Below are positions 36,096 through 45,084 of a stretch of DNA of 64,000 nt, one piece after another. How positions within the stretch are numbered: position 1 is the first letter of the stretch; every line of letters begins with the position of its first letter. The stretch is from Algibacter sp. L3A6 (lineage in GTDB: Bacteria > Bacteroidota > Bacteroidia > Flavobacteriales > Flavobacteriaceae), in contig NZ_CP047030.1 of assembly GCF_009796825.1 (NCBI RefSeq), positions 744,001-808,000 on the forward strand. The letters are read 5' to 3'. A model generated the notes under the pieces. It was not told the DNA's origin. It did not search any database and worked only from the letters and a program-made list of their open reading frames with translations. The translations under genes and the position numbers were made by a program.

Positions 36096-37376
36096 TTATT
36101 TATTACTAAAAACATTTACAATTTCTGAAATTGAAACCCCTAATACTTTTTCAGAAATTTTGGTTAATTGCTCCGCAGAACCTTCAAAATGTATAGTTGT
36201 TTGAATATGTGTTCGACGCTCACCAACCTTTAAATGCAATGCCGGTGAAGAGGTTTCTAATTCGTAAAATGGTCCCAATGGTTTTTCTCCTGGTTTTGGC
36301 GCACCGTCGTTATACGAATTAATAACATCGCCCGAATATGGTTTATCTTGAAGTTCCCATAGAGAGTTTACATAATCTGTAGCGCCTTTGGGTTTATTGT
36401 ATTTTACAATAGTTAATGTATGGCTCAAAGCATCATAAGACCCGAAAACTTGTTTAGCACGTTTTGGTGATAAACCAATTTTACTTCTAAATTCGCCATC
36501 ACCTTGAAAAAACATGGTGTTTTCTTTTACTATTAAGCGCTCTGCAGGTACTTTACCGAAATACTCATCGTTTACCGGTGCGCCAAGATCTGCTTCATCT
36601 CCTGAATTATATGGAATAACGATAGTTGTTTCTGGCGATGGATTAAACATACCCAACAACCAAATAGACAACAAGCCGGTTTCCTGTTCCCAATGCGCTT
36701 CACCTGTATTGGTTAAAGAATTTGTGGTTTTATAAGCCACAACGTTTACTTTATCTTCAGCTGCAATACCTAGTTCCTGAAAAGCTTCTTGAGTTGATAA
36801 AACTTTAACTTCACGTTCAATATCGAAATCGAACTTAAACCCTGAATAATTAACTAATGATGCTTTTTTAAAAAATGTAATTGAATTAGCAGATGATTTT
36901 TCAATAGTAAAAGGCTCAAGATCTATTAGTTTTGGTGTGTACCAATCGTCTAAAGTAAAGCTACTTCCTTTTTTAAAAAATATTGAAAACTGCCCACCTT
37001 CTGGGCCTATCCAAAAACGTTCTTCTCCTCCAAAAACATTAATATGATCTAGCGTGTCTTTAGATTTGAAGAGTTCCCGATTAATCCAACCGTAACTTCT
37101 ACCTTCGGAATTTGAAGAGCTACTCGTCATTACACGGCCTTGTAAAGCTGGAGCTACTGCTATTTTTGATTTTCCCGATGCATCGGAAAGTTGAATGATA
37201 TCAATATAATTCTTCATAAAATTCACATCGTCTGCAAAAGAAATATAATTCGTTTTTTGCACGAATTCAACTTCTTTCTCTTTCGATGTTTTTGATTTAC
37301 ATCCTACCGAAAAAACAGTAATTATAATAGCTATAATAATTTTGAACTGCCATTTTTGAAAGTTTATATAACGCAT
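36096..37376 (-). CDS. DUF6786-like lipoprotein
   Basis: A 426-residue lipoprotein (lipobox FSVGC, Cys26). It is all-beta in character, with segments such as SKIAVAPALQGRVMTSSS, GWINRELF, GGEERFWIGPEGGQFSIFF and KPYSGDVINSYNDGAPKPGEKPLGPFYELE. These match the family I know as DUF6786, found in marine Bacteroidota polysaccharide loci. The ALQGRVM and FWIGPEGG pieces recall the galactose-mutarotase-like sandwich of aldose epimerases and lyase C-terminal domains. No catalytic function is established to my knowledge. It heads a tight pair with GH117 (17 bp). Confidence 0.6.
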   Translation of the reverse strand: MRYINFQKWQFKIIIAIIITVFSVGCKSKTSKEKEVEFVQKTNYISFADDVNFMKNYIDIIQLSDASGKSKIAVAPALQGRVMTSSSSNSEGRSYGWINRELFKSKDTLDHINVFGGEERFWIGPEGGQFSIFFKKGSSFTLDDWYTPKLIDLEPFTIEKSSANSITFFKKASLVNYSGFKFDFDIEREVKVLSTQEAFQELGIAAEDKVNVVAYKTTNSLTNTGEAHWEQETGLLSIWLLGMFNPSPETTIVIPYNSGDEADLGAPVNDEYFGKVPAERLIVKENTMFFQGDGEFRSKIGLSPKRAKQVFGSYDALSHTLTIVKYNKPKGATDYVNSLWELQDKPYSGDVINSYNDGAPKPGEKPLGPFYELETSSPALHLKVGERRTHIQTTIHFEGSAEQLTKISEKVLGVSISEIVNVFSNK

Positions 37377-37531
37377 GTATTAATTATTTGATATTATTAT
37401 GAATTTTTAAAATAACAGGTTCGTTTTTCTTGAATGTTTTTTCTGCTTTGAAATTAATGGTTCCGAAACCTTTCCGTGTAAACGCATCAAAAAAAAACAT
37501 GTAAACTCAAGCTTATTGCTTTGTACTAGTT

Positions 37532-38584
37532 TTACTCAAAATTTATTTTAAAAACATGAGAACTACTACCATAACCTGGCTTTACCTGAACTCCTGTTGC
37601 CAAATATAAATAGGCTGGTTTATCGTCTATAAAAAGGATTTGTGCACGCTCTAAATGACCGTCTTTTTTACCTCGGTATGAAACGGCATCTTTTAGATAT
37701 TCTTCTCCTACATAGTGTTGTAAATCTTCATAAGCTCGTTCTGTTCTTTCTGCAGGAAAAGAAAAACCATCGCCCGACTTCCATAATAAACCACCTCCGC
37801 TATTTCCTAAAGATGCTCTAAAATCACGACTAATCATGTATACAGAATCTTTCATTGTAAACGCATAAGCATCTTCAAGCGGCATTTTTTCTTCGGTTAC
37901 TCTTGTTGGTTGATGTATATATGGACCTTCAACATGATCTGCAACCACAACACCATAAGAGTATACATAGCCTTTAGGCTCTTTTCTAACTACAGATTTG
38001 TGATATAAAAAATACTTGCCATTGTATTTTATTAATGATGGATTAGAAACTCCTAACCTTGCTGTGTAATTCCACACTTCGGGTTTTTTAGTTTGGCGTA
38101 AAATAGTACCATCGGCTTCTGCTCCTTTTGCTGGTCGCCAAGTATCATTTAAATCATCGGCAACATACATCACAATACGTTGTGTTTTTAAATCGTTGTT
38201 TTCGTTAACAATAAAACAAAGCTGATATTGCCCGTCAATATTACTAACCGTTGGATTGTGTGGCGAATTAAACAAACCATCTTTGTCTGGCACAGCAATA
38301 CCTACATATTCAAAAGGACCTTCTGGACTATCGCCCACGTAATGTCCAATTTCGCAATCTTTAAACCAACCGCTAAAATTACCGGGTTGCGAAGCGGTAG
38401 ACCATTGCGCAGCAAATAAATGTGTTTTACCATTTTTATCTTGTACTGGAGAAGATCCCCAAACATGCATATCTTTTTGTGCTGCAGCATTGCCAACATA
38501 CTCTATTTTCATTTTTTGAGCCTGGGTGTTACAGCTAAATATTAAAAGCAATAATGTTAATAATGTGATGTGTTGTAATTTCAT
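37532..38584 (-). CDS. GH43/GH117-like beta-propeller lipoprotein (paralogue B)
   Basis: An approximately 350-residue lipoprotein. The ATG at 38584 gives MKLQHITLLTLLLLIFSC (Cys18); an ATG 21 bp upstream overlaps the preceding gene. The blade motifs HVWGSSPVQDKNGKTHLFAAQW, FNSPHNPTVSNIDGQYQLCF, VSNPSLIKYNGKYFLYHKS and LEDAYAFTMKDSVYMISRD parallel paralogue A at 29821-30942. They differ from the GH117 genes. It is probably an exo-glycosidase of clan GH-J/F-like propeller type with acidic catalytic residues; the family is unassigned. It follows the GH117 gene by 7 bp, so the two are co-translated. Confidence 0.7.
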   Translation of the reverse strand: MKLQHITLLTLLLLIFSCNTQAQKMKIEYVGNAAAQKDMHVWGSSPVQDKNGKTHLFAAQWSTASQPGNFSGWFKDCEIGHYVGDSPEGPFEYVGIAVPDKDGLFNSPHNPTVSNIDGQYQLCFIVNENNDLKTQRIVMYVADDLNDTWRPAKGAEADGTILRQTKKPEVWNYTARLGVSNPSLIKYNGKYFLYHKSVVRKEPKGYVYSYGVVVADHVEGPYIHQPTRVTEEKMPLEDAYAFTMKDSVYMISRDFRASLGNSGGGLLWKSGDGFSFPAERTERAYEDLQHYVGEEYLKDAVSYRGKKDGHLERAQILFIDDKPAYLYLATGVQVKPGYGSSSHVFKINFE

Positions 38585-38591
38585 TTTAGTT

Positions 38592-39587
38592 TTATTTTGT
38601 TTCATTTATAATACCACTGCTTTCAAAAATCTCCTTTAAATCGAATCTTTCAAGAAACTGTTCCTTTTTATTAATAACTCTCTGTACGCCCCATTCTATC
38701 AACTTCCCCTTACCGTTATCAGTAAACGCCTCAGGACGATATGCTCCAGGAGCAAGTGGTACATTTTTATTTGTAAAATCGTGTGTCTTTTTAAAATTAA
38801 ATCCATCTTCGGCATACATAATGGATTTGCGAACATCCTCTGGTCCTTCTTTTCCTATAAGCGTGGCAACACCTTTGCCTTGAGGCCAAACTAAGACTTC
38901 ATGACCACCTTTTACAACAGGATTATTTTCGTATTTCACATACGGTCCTTCAGGGTTATCGGCTATAGCAACACCCATTTTGGTTTCACGTGGCGATTTA
39001 CCCCATTGGCGCCCTTTGTAATACAACCAGTATTTTCCGTCACGAACAATTAAACTAGCATCATCAATTCTGTGACTATCAAACTCAGTGATATCATCAC
39101 TTGGAACCATTATAGGATTAGTTGAGAGTTTTGCCCAAGAACCATCAGGAGAATTTGAAACAGCTATGCCTATTCTTGTTTTCGACTTTTCAAGATCCTT
39201 AGTTCTATACGGATTATTAACTCCCGAATAAAAAAGATAATATTTATTGTTAGCAACTAAAATACCAGGTGTAAAACAACCTTCATCATCCCAACTACCA
39301 TCTTTTCCCGGAGGTAAAACTTCTCCTTTTTCTGTCCAAACAAATCCATCTGGTGAGGTTGCATACCATGTTGCCCATCTAACATGATCTCCTACCTTCC
39401 AATACCAAACATAATACAAAGCCCCTACTTTTATAACATCACTCGGGTCGCCTCGTTTTATACCCTCTTCAAAACCTAATGCTTCAATTGGAGAATATGA
39501 TGCTGTTACCGATTTAAAGTTCGACTGAGAAAAAACAGTACCCATTCCTAAAAAGAACAACACTATAATTATAAAAATTTTTTTCAT
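38592..39587 (-). CDS. GH117 family glycosidase, second copy
   Basis: A 331-residue periplasmic enzyme with a cleavable signal peptide (MKKIFIIIVLFFLGMGTVFSQ), unlike the lipidated copy at 35059-36078. GH117 motifs: KRGDPSDVIKVGALYYVWYW (Asp47/Asp50), ATWYATSPDGFVWTEKGEVL, SHRIDDASLIVRDGKYWLYYKG (Asp175/Asp176) and GGHEVLVWP (His229-Glu230). The distinct N-terminal export signal and the divergence between the copies suggest different cellular location or substrate. It is the first gene of a transcription unit with its own promoter at 39690-39743. Confidence 0.88.
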   Translation of the reverse strand: MKKIFIIIVLFFLGMGTVFSQSNFKSVTASYSPIEALGFEEGIKRGDPSDVIKVGALYYVWYWKVGDHVRWATWYATSPDGFVWTEKGEVLPPGKDGSWDDEGCFTPGILVANNKYYLFYSGVNNPYRTKDLEKSKTRIGIAVSNSPDGSWAKLSTNPIMVPSDDITEFDSHRIDDASLIVRDGKYWLYYKGRQWGKSPRETKMGVAIADNPEGPYVKYENNPVVKGGHEVLVWPQGKGVATLIGKEGPEDVRKSIMYAEDGFNFKKTHDFTNKNVPLAPGAYRPEAFTDNGKGKLIEWGVQRVINKKEQFLERFDLKEIFESSGIINETK

Positions 39588-39689
39588 TAGTAAAAGGTAT
39601 AAAGACAGTTATTGATTTTCTTTTAGTTTGTTTTGTTTGAAAACATACGCACAGATCTATTCAGTTATGTGTGTATATTCGGCAATTAC

Positions 39690-39743
39690 CAAAGTTAGTA
39701 TAAAACAAAAACTTATAATTATCAATTAGGGGGTATAAATGTT
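39690..39743 (-). promoter_or_regulatory. Regulon promoter A (shared operator plus -7 box) for the GH117 unit
   Basis: On the minus strand AACAT (39743-39739), 10 nt (TTATACCCCC) and TAATTGA (39728-39722) are followed by exactly 24 nt and TAACTTTG (39697-39690). TAACTTTG is a perfect TAnnTTTG -7 element. The predicted leader to the GH117 ATG at 39587 is about 95 nt. The same arrangement and spacing occurs at three other promoters in this locus. The rest of the 339-bp intergenic region holds no gene. Confidence 0.82.
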
Positions 39744-39926
39744 GAATTTAAATACATAAAAAACTATAAGAACAGCTTCAACACAAACACAACAAACTAA
39801 CAATCATAAATATACATGAAATCTCATGATTTAAGCCAAATTCCATAAAGAACGCCTAACCATAACATGAAAACTATAGAAACAGCATCAATTATTACTC
39901 TATAAAAGAAGATTATTTTAGTGAAT

Positions 39927-41426
39927 TTAATCTTTAAGTTGAGTAATTGGCCTTCTATCAAAACTTAAAGCACCAATATTATTTTCACTTCCAGATAGCC
40001 ACGGACCATTATAAATATCGCTAGTACCAACGTAAAACTTACTTGGTAAATAGGTTATAAATTTATAGTTAGACGCTTTTTTTAATGTAAGAATAAGTGA
40101 ATGCTCTTTAACTTCCACTTTTTTAACTTCAAGAGGCGTTTGTTCTAAATTTGAATCTTCCGAAGCAAAAAACTGATCTTTTAAATAATGAACCACACCA
40201 TTTACTTCACGCTTTTCTTCTAGAAGTATAGACTGATCGAAGTTTAGTATAATCTTTTTGGAACCTTTGTAATTCGCACTTAATAATTTTGGAGGTGTTA
40301 TAATGAAATCGAATTTTTCGTTATAATAATCCCGCGCCACTAAAGGATAAATACGTTTGGCAAATTCTAAATAACCATCGTAAGAAAAGTGACAACCATC
40401 ATGACCTGTAACACCTAATGTGGACATAATATTTACCATCTCGTACTTTTCATCTATTTTGTTTTGAACTTCTCGCATTTCAGAAAGATAACTCTCTGGA
40501 TTACGACCACAACCTGGATGAATTTGAAATAAATAAACTTTTTCTAAACTTGTATAAACACGTTTCCAATCATTCAAAAGCACATCGAAATTAGCTGCAT
40601 ACGCCTGATAACTTTCTGTGCTTACCGAATTAGACTCGCCTTGGTGCCAAAAAACGGCTTTAATTTTATCTTTTAATCCTGCTTGATCGACACGATATGC
40701 TAAACGCCCAAAGCTAGTTTCTAAAGATGGTTGCTCTGGATATAACATGTTTTTTTCTATGGACGAAGAACCGCTACCACCGTTAATAATACAAACAGGC
40801 ACCTGATGTTTTTCAACAATTAACCGCATTAATTCCATACCCCAAGCACCAACGCCAAATGGATTCTTTTTAAACCATCCACCAACACCATCAAGACCTT
40901 CTAAATTTCCTGTTGCCATACCCCAACGTACTTTTCTATCGTCGTCGTTGTAAGTTTCGTAACCTGTTTTAACACCAAAACTTCTGCAATACGGATTACT
41001 GTAAGTCGACAAGCTACTACTTGCATGAGAATTAGATTGCCCCGTTATAATATAAGCATCACCACAAACTATATGATCGGCTGAAAAATATAGGCTATCG
41101 GTGTTATTCTTTTTGATATAAAACTCAAATCGATACTCGTGTAAGCCTGAATTTATTTTAGTTGAAACTGAAAACTTCTTATCAACTAGACTATCCCTTT
41201 GTGTATTATAAAGCAAATTATCTTTAAATACTTTTAATGAAAACTCTTTAAAATCTGGAGTTCCCTTTATATTACCAGAGATAAAAACCTCCACGGTATT
41301 ACTGCTATCGCGAGCATATAATTGATAATCTTCGGGAGCTTCTGTAATTCTTATTTTTTGCGCAAATAAACTCATTGATAACAATGTAAAAGCGCATAGT
41401 AATAAATAGAATGGTTGGTTTTTCAT
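39927..41426 (-). CDS. SGNH/sialate-O-acetylesterase-like carbohydrate esterase
   Basis: A 499-residue secreted esterase with a signal peptide ending at LFAQ. An N-terminal beta domain (25-115) precedes the SGNH hydrolase domain. The domain has ITGQSNSHAS (nucleophile Ser131), a GGSGSSSIE block (217-224), FWHQGESN (259-266) and HDGCHFS (Asp343, His346) as the catalytic dyad. This is the sialate O-acetylesterase/CE20-like arrangement. In a polysaccharide locus it probably removes acetyl (or other acyl) groups that block glycosidases. It is the last gene of the unit that starts at 46692, 32 bp after GH97. Confidence 0.82.
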   Translation of the reverse strand: MKNQPFYLLLCAFTLLSMSLFAQKIRITEAPEDYQLYARDSSNTVEVFISGNIKGTPDFKEFSLKVFKDNLLYNTQRDSLVDKKFSVSTKINSGLHEYRFEFYIKKNNTDSLYFSADHIVCGDAYIITGQSNSHASSSLSTYSNPYCRSFGVKTGYETYNDDDRKVRWGMATGNLEGLDGVGGWFKKNPFGVGAWGMELMRLIVEKHQVPVCIINGGSGSSSIEKNMLYPEQPSLETSFGRLAYRVDQAGLKDKIKAVFWHQGESNSVSTESYQAYAANFDVLLNDWKRVYTSLEKVYLFQIHPGCGRNPESYLSEMREVQNKIDEKYEMVNIMSTLGVTGHDGCHFSYDGYLEFAKRIYPLVARDYYNEKFDFIITPPKLLSANYKGSKKIILNFDQSILLEEKREVNGVVHYLKDQFFASEDSNLEQTPLEVKKVEVKEHSLILTLKKASNYKFITYLPSKFYVGTSDIYNGPWLSGSENNIGALSFDRRPITQLKD

Positions 41427-41458
41427 TTGGAATAGGTTTCAGCGTTAAATATACTTTT

Positions 41459-43360
41459 TTATTCTGATTTTATCCACATACAATGTCCACCACCTGGAGC
41501 CATATTAGCTTTAATAACATCTCCTTTTTTCACTTTAGCCTTTCTTATTTGGTAAGCTTCTGGGTTTGTTTTACAATCGGTTTCGGCTGTATCCTCGTAA
41601 AATGTAACCTCATAGGTTTTTCCTTCTTCAAGAAAATTTAAGTCAATATCCAAAACACCTCCTTTTTGATTCATAACACTACCAATAAACCAATCGTTTT
41701 TTGAGCGGCGTGCTGTAGTAATATATTCGCCCATTTTAGAATTCAGAATTCGAGATTCATCCCATTTACCAACAGGCATTTTTTGAATAAACTCGAATAA
41801 ATCGGCTTTAGCCTCATAAGCTTCTGGAGCATCGGGAATACAAACTAAGCCACTAAAAACAACTAGAGTTCTAGCCACCTCAGACACCACTGTAGATAAA
41901 TAAGAGTTTAATTTCTTTGGTCCTTTTTGTCGTTTTCCGGCGTTAATTCCGGTGATATCAAAATTACCGTTATTCATATCCAAAGGCCCTTGTATAGCAT
42001 TAACTAAAGCCATTTTAATAAAGGTTTCGGGAGTAAAAGCTTTACGAGAATCTTGTTGTGCATGGCAATACTCGCGCGTAATAGCGTTGGGAAATGTACG
42101 CCTCACACCCGTAAACGGTACCGGACTATCATGAAAATCGATTAGTAATTCACTAGCGGCACTTTGACTAATAGCATCGCGAGAAAACTGAACATTATTC
42201 CCCATAAAACCATATTTAATTCCATGCATACCTAAAGATTGAAAATAAGGAAACAACTCCTTATCTCCATATTCTCCAAATTTACGATCGTAATACAATA
42301 TAAGTTCAACATCTTTATCTTCAGCGTAAGCTATAACAGCTTCTAAATCTAACTCAGGAGTTAACTCAAAATGCCCTTTAGTAGCACGTTTATACCAAGA
42401 TGCGTCAATTAAAAAATACTCAATCCCTTTTTTATCTGCAAAATCGATAAAACGTTTATAGCTTTCTGTATTAATACCATACACAAAACCATCGGGCGCC
42501 GTATAGCCATGCACACGCCAATCCCACATGGTTTTCCCTGGTTTAATCCAATCGGTATTTTCTATTTCGCAAGGTGCCGCCAAATTTACAGTAACGGTAC
42601 TGGTTACTAAATCGCCAGCCGAGTCTCCAAACAAAATAACTTTCCATGGCGTAACCACTTTTTCGCTTATATATTTTGGTTTACTACTCGATACTAACGT
42701 TCCGGATTCTTTATTAAAATTCACCGTCATGGTACTAAAACCTTTAGATGAATACAGATCGGATTCTAAAAAAGACAGATGATTTTTATTCGATTTTTCG
42801 ACAACAACGGGAATTAGCATTTTAGAAGGCTTCCCTTTAGAATTAGAAAAACTACTTACAGAAACAGGCCCTACAGGAGGATGTTCTCCAGCTGTATAAT
42901 AGAATTCATCATTTGTTTCTAAATTATATTCAGCATAAAAATCTAATTGATCTTCTGCGGTAACATCATCCAGTTCAAACCTAAAACCAACACCGTCGTT
43001 ATAAACACGAGAGAGTAATTTTCCTGTTTTTCCATTGATTTCAATATGAATTACAATTTCATTATAAAAATCTCTAACTTCACTAAACTGTCCCCAAACC
43101 GGATTCCATTTGGTATCTACTGAGTTAATTTCTGTATTTAATATTTTCACAGGAATGTTAGGCAGTATCGAAATACTAGACACACCTACCAAGACCTCAT
43201 TATTCCGGTTTAATTGATATGTTAAACCTTCCTCATTATTCTCAAAAGTTAACTCTACCTTTTTATCGGGAGAGCTTACATTTAAATTTGGTTTAACGCT
43301 GCAAGCATTGAAAAATGCAATAAACAGAAGCGTTGAAAACGCTAGAGAAACTTGTTTCAT
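41459..43360 (-). CDS. GH97 family glycosidase with unusual active-site residues
   Basis: A 633-residue lipoprotein-type GH97 enzyme (Cys20 in FFNAC). The N-terminal beta-supersandwich starts SSPDKKVELTFENNEEGLTYQ. The TIM barrel has KTMWDWRVHG, EYFLIDASWY (315-323) and the C-terminal domain after about 520. At the site where retaining GH97 alpha-galactosidases carry the nucleophile (GIKVDF), this protein has GIKYGF (Gly384), as inverting members do. Where inverting members have Glu in HEA, it has Asp411 in FHDSP. It is calcium-dependent in characterised relatives. Specificity (alpha-gluco, alpha-galacto or other) cannot be read directly. It lies in an operon between a sulfatase and the esterase. 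Confidence 0.88.
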   Translation of the reverse strand: MKQVSLAFSTLLFIAFFNACSVKPNLNVSSPDKKVELTFENNEEGLTYQLNRNNEVLVGVSSISILPNIPVKILNTEINSVDTKWNPVWGQFSEVRDFYNEIVIHIEINGKTGKLLSRVYNDGVGFRFELDDVTAEDQLDFYAEYNLETNDEFYYTAGEHPPVGPVSVSSFSNSKGKPSKMLIPVVVEKSNKNHLSFLESDLYSSKGFSTMTVNFNKESGTLVSSSKPKYISEKVVTPWKVILFGDSAGDLVTSTVTVNLAAPCEIENTDWIKPGKTMWDWRVHGYTAPDGFVYGINTESYKRFIDFADKKGIEYFLIDASWYKRATKGHFELTPELDLEAVIAYAEDKDVELILYYDRKFGEYGDKELFPYFQSLGMHGIKYGFMGNNVQFSRDAISQSAASELLIDFHDSPVPFTGVRRTFPNAITREYCHAQQDSRKAFTPETFIKMALVNAIQGPLDMNNGNFDITGINAGKRQKGPKKLNSYLSTVVSEVARTLVVFSGLVCIPDAPEAYEAKADLFEFIQKMPVGKWDESRILNSKMGEYITTARRSKNDWFIGSVMNQKGGVLDIDLNFLEEGKTYEVTFYEDTAETDCKTNPEAYQIRKAKVKKGDVIKANMAPGGGHCMWIKSE

Positions 43361-43387
43361 TTTGTAGATTTTAATTTAATTTTCGTC

Positions 43388-44992
43388 TTAATTAATTATA
43401 CTTTCAATTTGTTTCCAGCCTTCCATGCCTTCGTTTTGCTGTTTTTCACCTACTGTACTTCTCCCATCCAATATTATTTTTTTAAGCGCAGCTTTTAACT
43501 CGGTAGCTTTTTCCGGGTGCTCCGCTATTACGTTTTTAGTTTCTTCAATATCATTTTTTAAATTGAAAAGTTGCATCTCGGGTAAATCTAATTTCTGACT
43601 TTTTATTTCGTTTGGTCTTGGGTAACTCCACCCAGCAGAACCGTTGGTTAAACACAATTTCCAATCACCTTGTTTTATAGCAAACGATCCGTTTATAGAA
43701 TGATAAACCGTATATTCTCTAATATCATCTTGATTAGCTCCTACAATTAAAGGTAGCATACTATAGCTATCTTCCGCTTCGGTATCTTTAATGTTATAAC
43801 CTGAAACCTCAGCACAAGTTGCAAAAAAATCGATGGTAGAAATAGTTCTATCTGTTTTAGAGTTTTTTAAACCTTTACTCGGCCATTCTACAATAAGTGG
43901 CACATGATGTCCGCCTTCGTAAATATCAGCTTTCATACCTCTAAACACATAACTCGGGTCGTGTTTTACTTTTGCCAATTCTTCAAAATCTGCTTTTGGA
44001 GAACATCCATTATCACTAGTAAAAACAATTAATGTGTTTTCTGAAATGCCTTGTTTCTTTAATGTTTCTCGTATTTGGCGAACCACATCATCAACCTGCA
44101 TTACAAAATCGCCATACATATTGGTATTACTTCTTCCTAAAAACTCTGTAGTTGGCAAAATTGGTGTATGCGGCGCAGGTAAAGGAAAATACAAGAAAAA
44201 TGGATCTTTCTCTGTCGATTTTTCTTCTATATAATTCACTGCTCTATCTGTTAAATCTTGCAAAATATTAGCGTGAACAAAATCGTCGGACGTTGGTCCT
44301 TTTCTCCAAACACCTTTTTCGTCTACCGAAATAGTGGTTTTTGTAGGCACCATAGTTGGTATATCATTTTCAACAAATACATAAGGCGCCATATCTAAAG
44401 ATCCGCAAAACCCAAATGAATAATCGAAACCATGTGTTGATGGTCCATTTTTAATAGGTGCTGAAAAATCTACTTCTGGAGTGCTATGTAGTTTACTAAG
44501 CGTTGCCTCTGTTTCTTCATTCACAAAAGACCAATCCCAACCCATGTGCCATTTCCCGATATAAGCCGTGCTGTAACCTTGCGTTTGTAACATGGTTGCT
44601 ACAGTAACACGATCTTCTTTAATTAACGATTTAGAATACCCACCAAGCACACCACTTTTTAAACGGCTTCTCCAATTGTAACGCCCCGTAAGAATACCGT
44701 ATCGTGTTGGCGTACAAACGGCAGACGAAGTGTGCGCATCTGTAAACATAACACCATTATTAGCCATACTATTAAGGTTTGGCGTTGGTATTTTTCCGTT
44801 AGGATTAAAACATTTTAAATCACCATAACCCAAATCGTCTGCTAAAATATAGATGATGTTAGGTTTTTTAGGTTTAATTAACTCCGTATCAGAATTTATT
44901 TTATTCTGCTGTTTTGTTTCATCTGAAAAACTTGAAAAAACAAGACATGATACAGACATTAAAACTAAGAGTATGCTTGAGGTTTTTATCAT
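43388..44992 (-). CDS. S1-family sulfatase
   Basis: A 534-residue exported sulfatase with N-terminal signal (SVSCLVFSSFS). The formylglycine motif is CTPTR (Cys93 to Arg97) in SSAVCTPTRYGILTGRYNWRS. Metal and substrate residues include ADDLGYGD (51-58), IGKWHMGW, a PAPHTP motif and FTSDNGCSP. The CTPTRYGILTGRYNWR stretch is typical of S1 arylsulfatase-A-like enzymes found in marine polysaccharide loci. It sits between the GH-A-like hydrolase and GH97. Confidence 0.93.
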   Translation of the reverse strand: MIKTSSILLVLMSVSCLVFSSFSDETKQQNKINSDTELIKPKKPNIIYILADDLGYGDLKCFNPNGKIPTPNLNSMANNGVMFTDAHTSSAVCTPTRYGILTGRYNWRSRLKSGVLGGYSKSLIKEDRVTVATMLQTQGYSTAYIGKWHMGWDWSFVNEETEATLSKLHSTPEVDFSAPIKNGPSTHGFDYSFGFCGSLDMAPYVFVENDIPTMVPTKTTISVDEKGVWRKGPTSDDFVHANILQDLTDRAVNYIEEKSTEKDPFFLYFPLPAPHTPILPTTEFLGRSNTNMYGDFVMQVDDVVRQIRETLKKQGISENTLIVFTSDNGCSPKADFEELAKVKHDPSYVFRGMKADIYEGGHHVPLIVEWPSKGLKNSKTDRTISTIDFFATCAEVSGYNIKDTEAEDSYSMLPLIVGANQDDIREYTVYHSINGSFAIKQGDWKLCLTNGSAGWSYPRPNEIKSQKLDLPEMQLFNLKNDIEETKNVIAEHPEKATELKAALKKIILDGRSTVGEKQQNEGMEGWKQIESIIN

Positions 44993-45084
44993 TGTATTAA
45001 ATTCTATTAATGGTACTATTTTTAAATTAAATAAGTTTAACCTACTGTGTTTATCCGCTAAGGTAAAAAATTATGTATCGAAAA

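Noticed and set aside
37377..37531. A fifth copy of the shared operator upstream of the DUF6786-like gene
   Set aside because: The gap contains AAATTAATGGTTCC, which looks partly similar, but no AACAT at the right distance and no TAnnTTTG 24 nt downstream. These genes are probably transcribed by read-through from promoter A.
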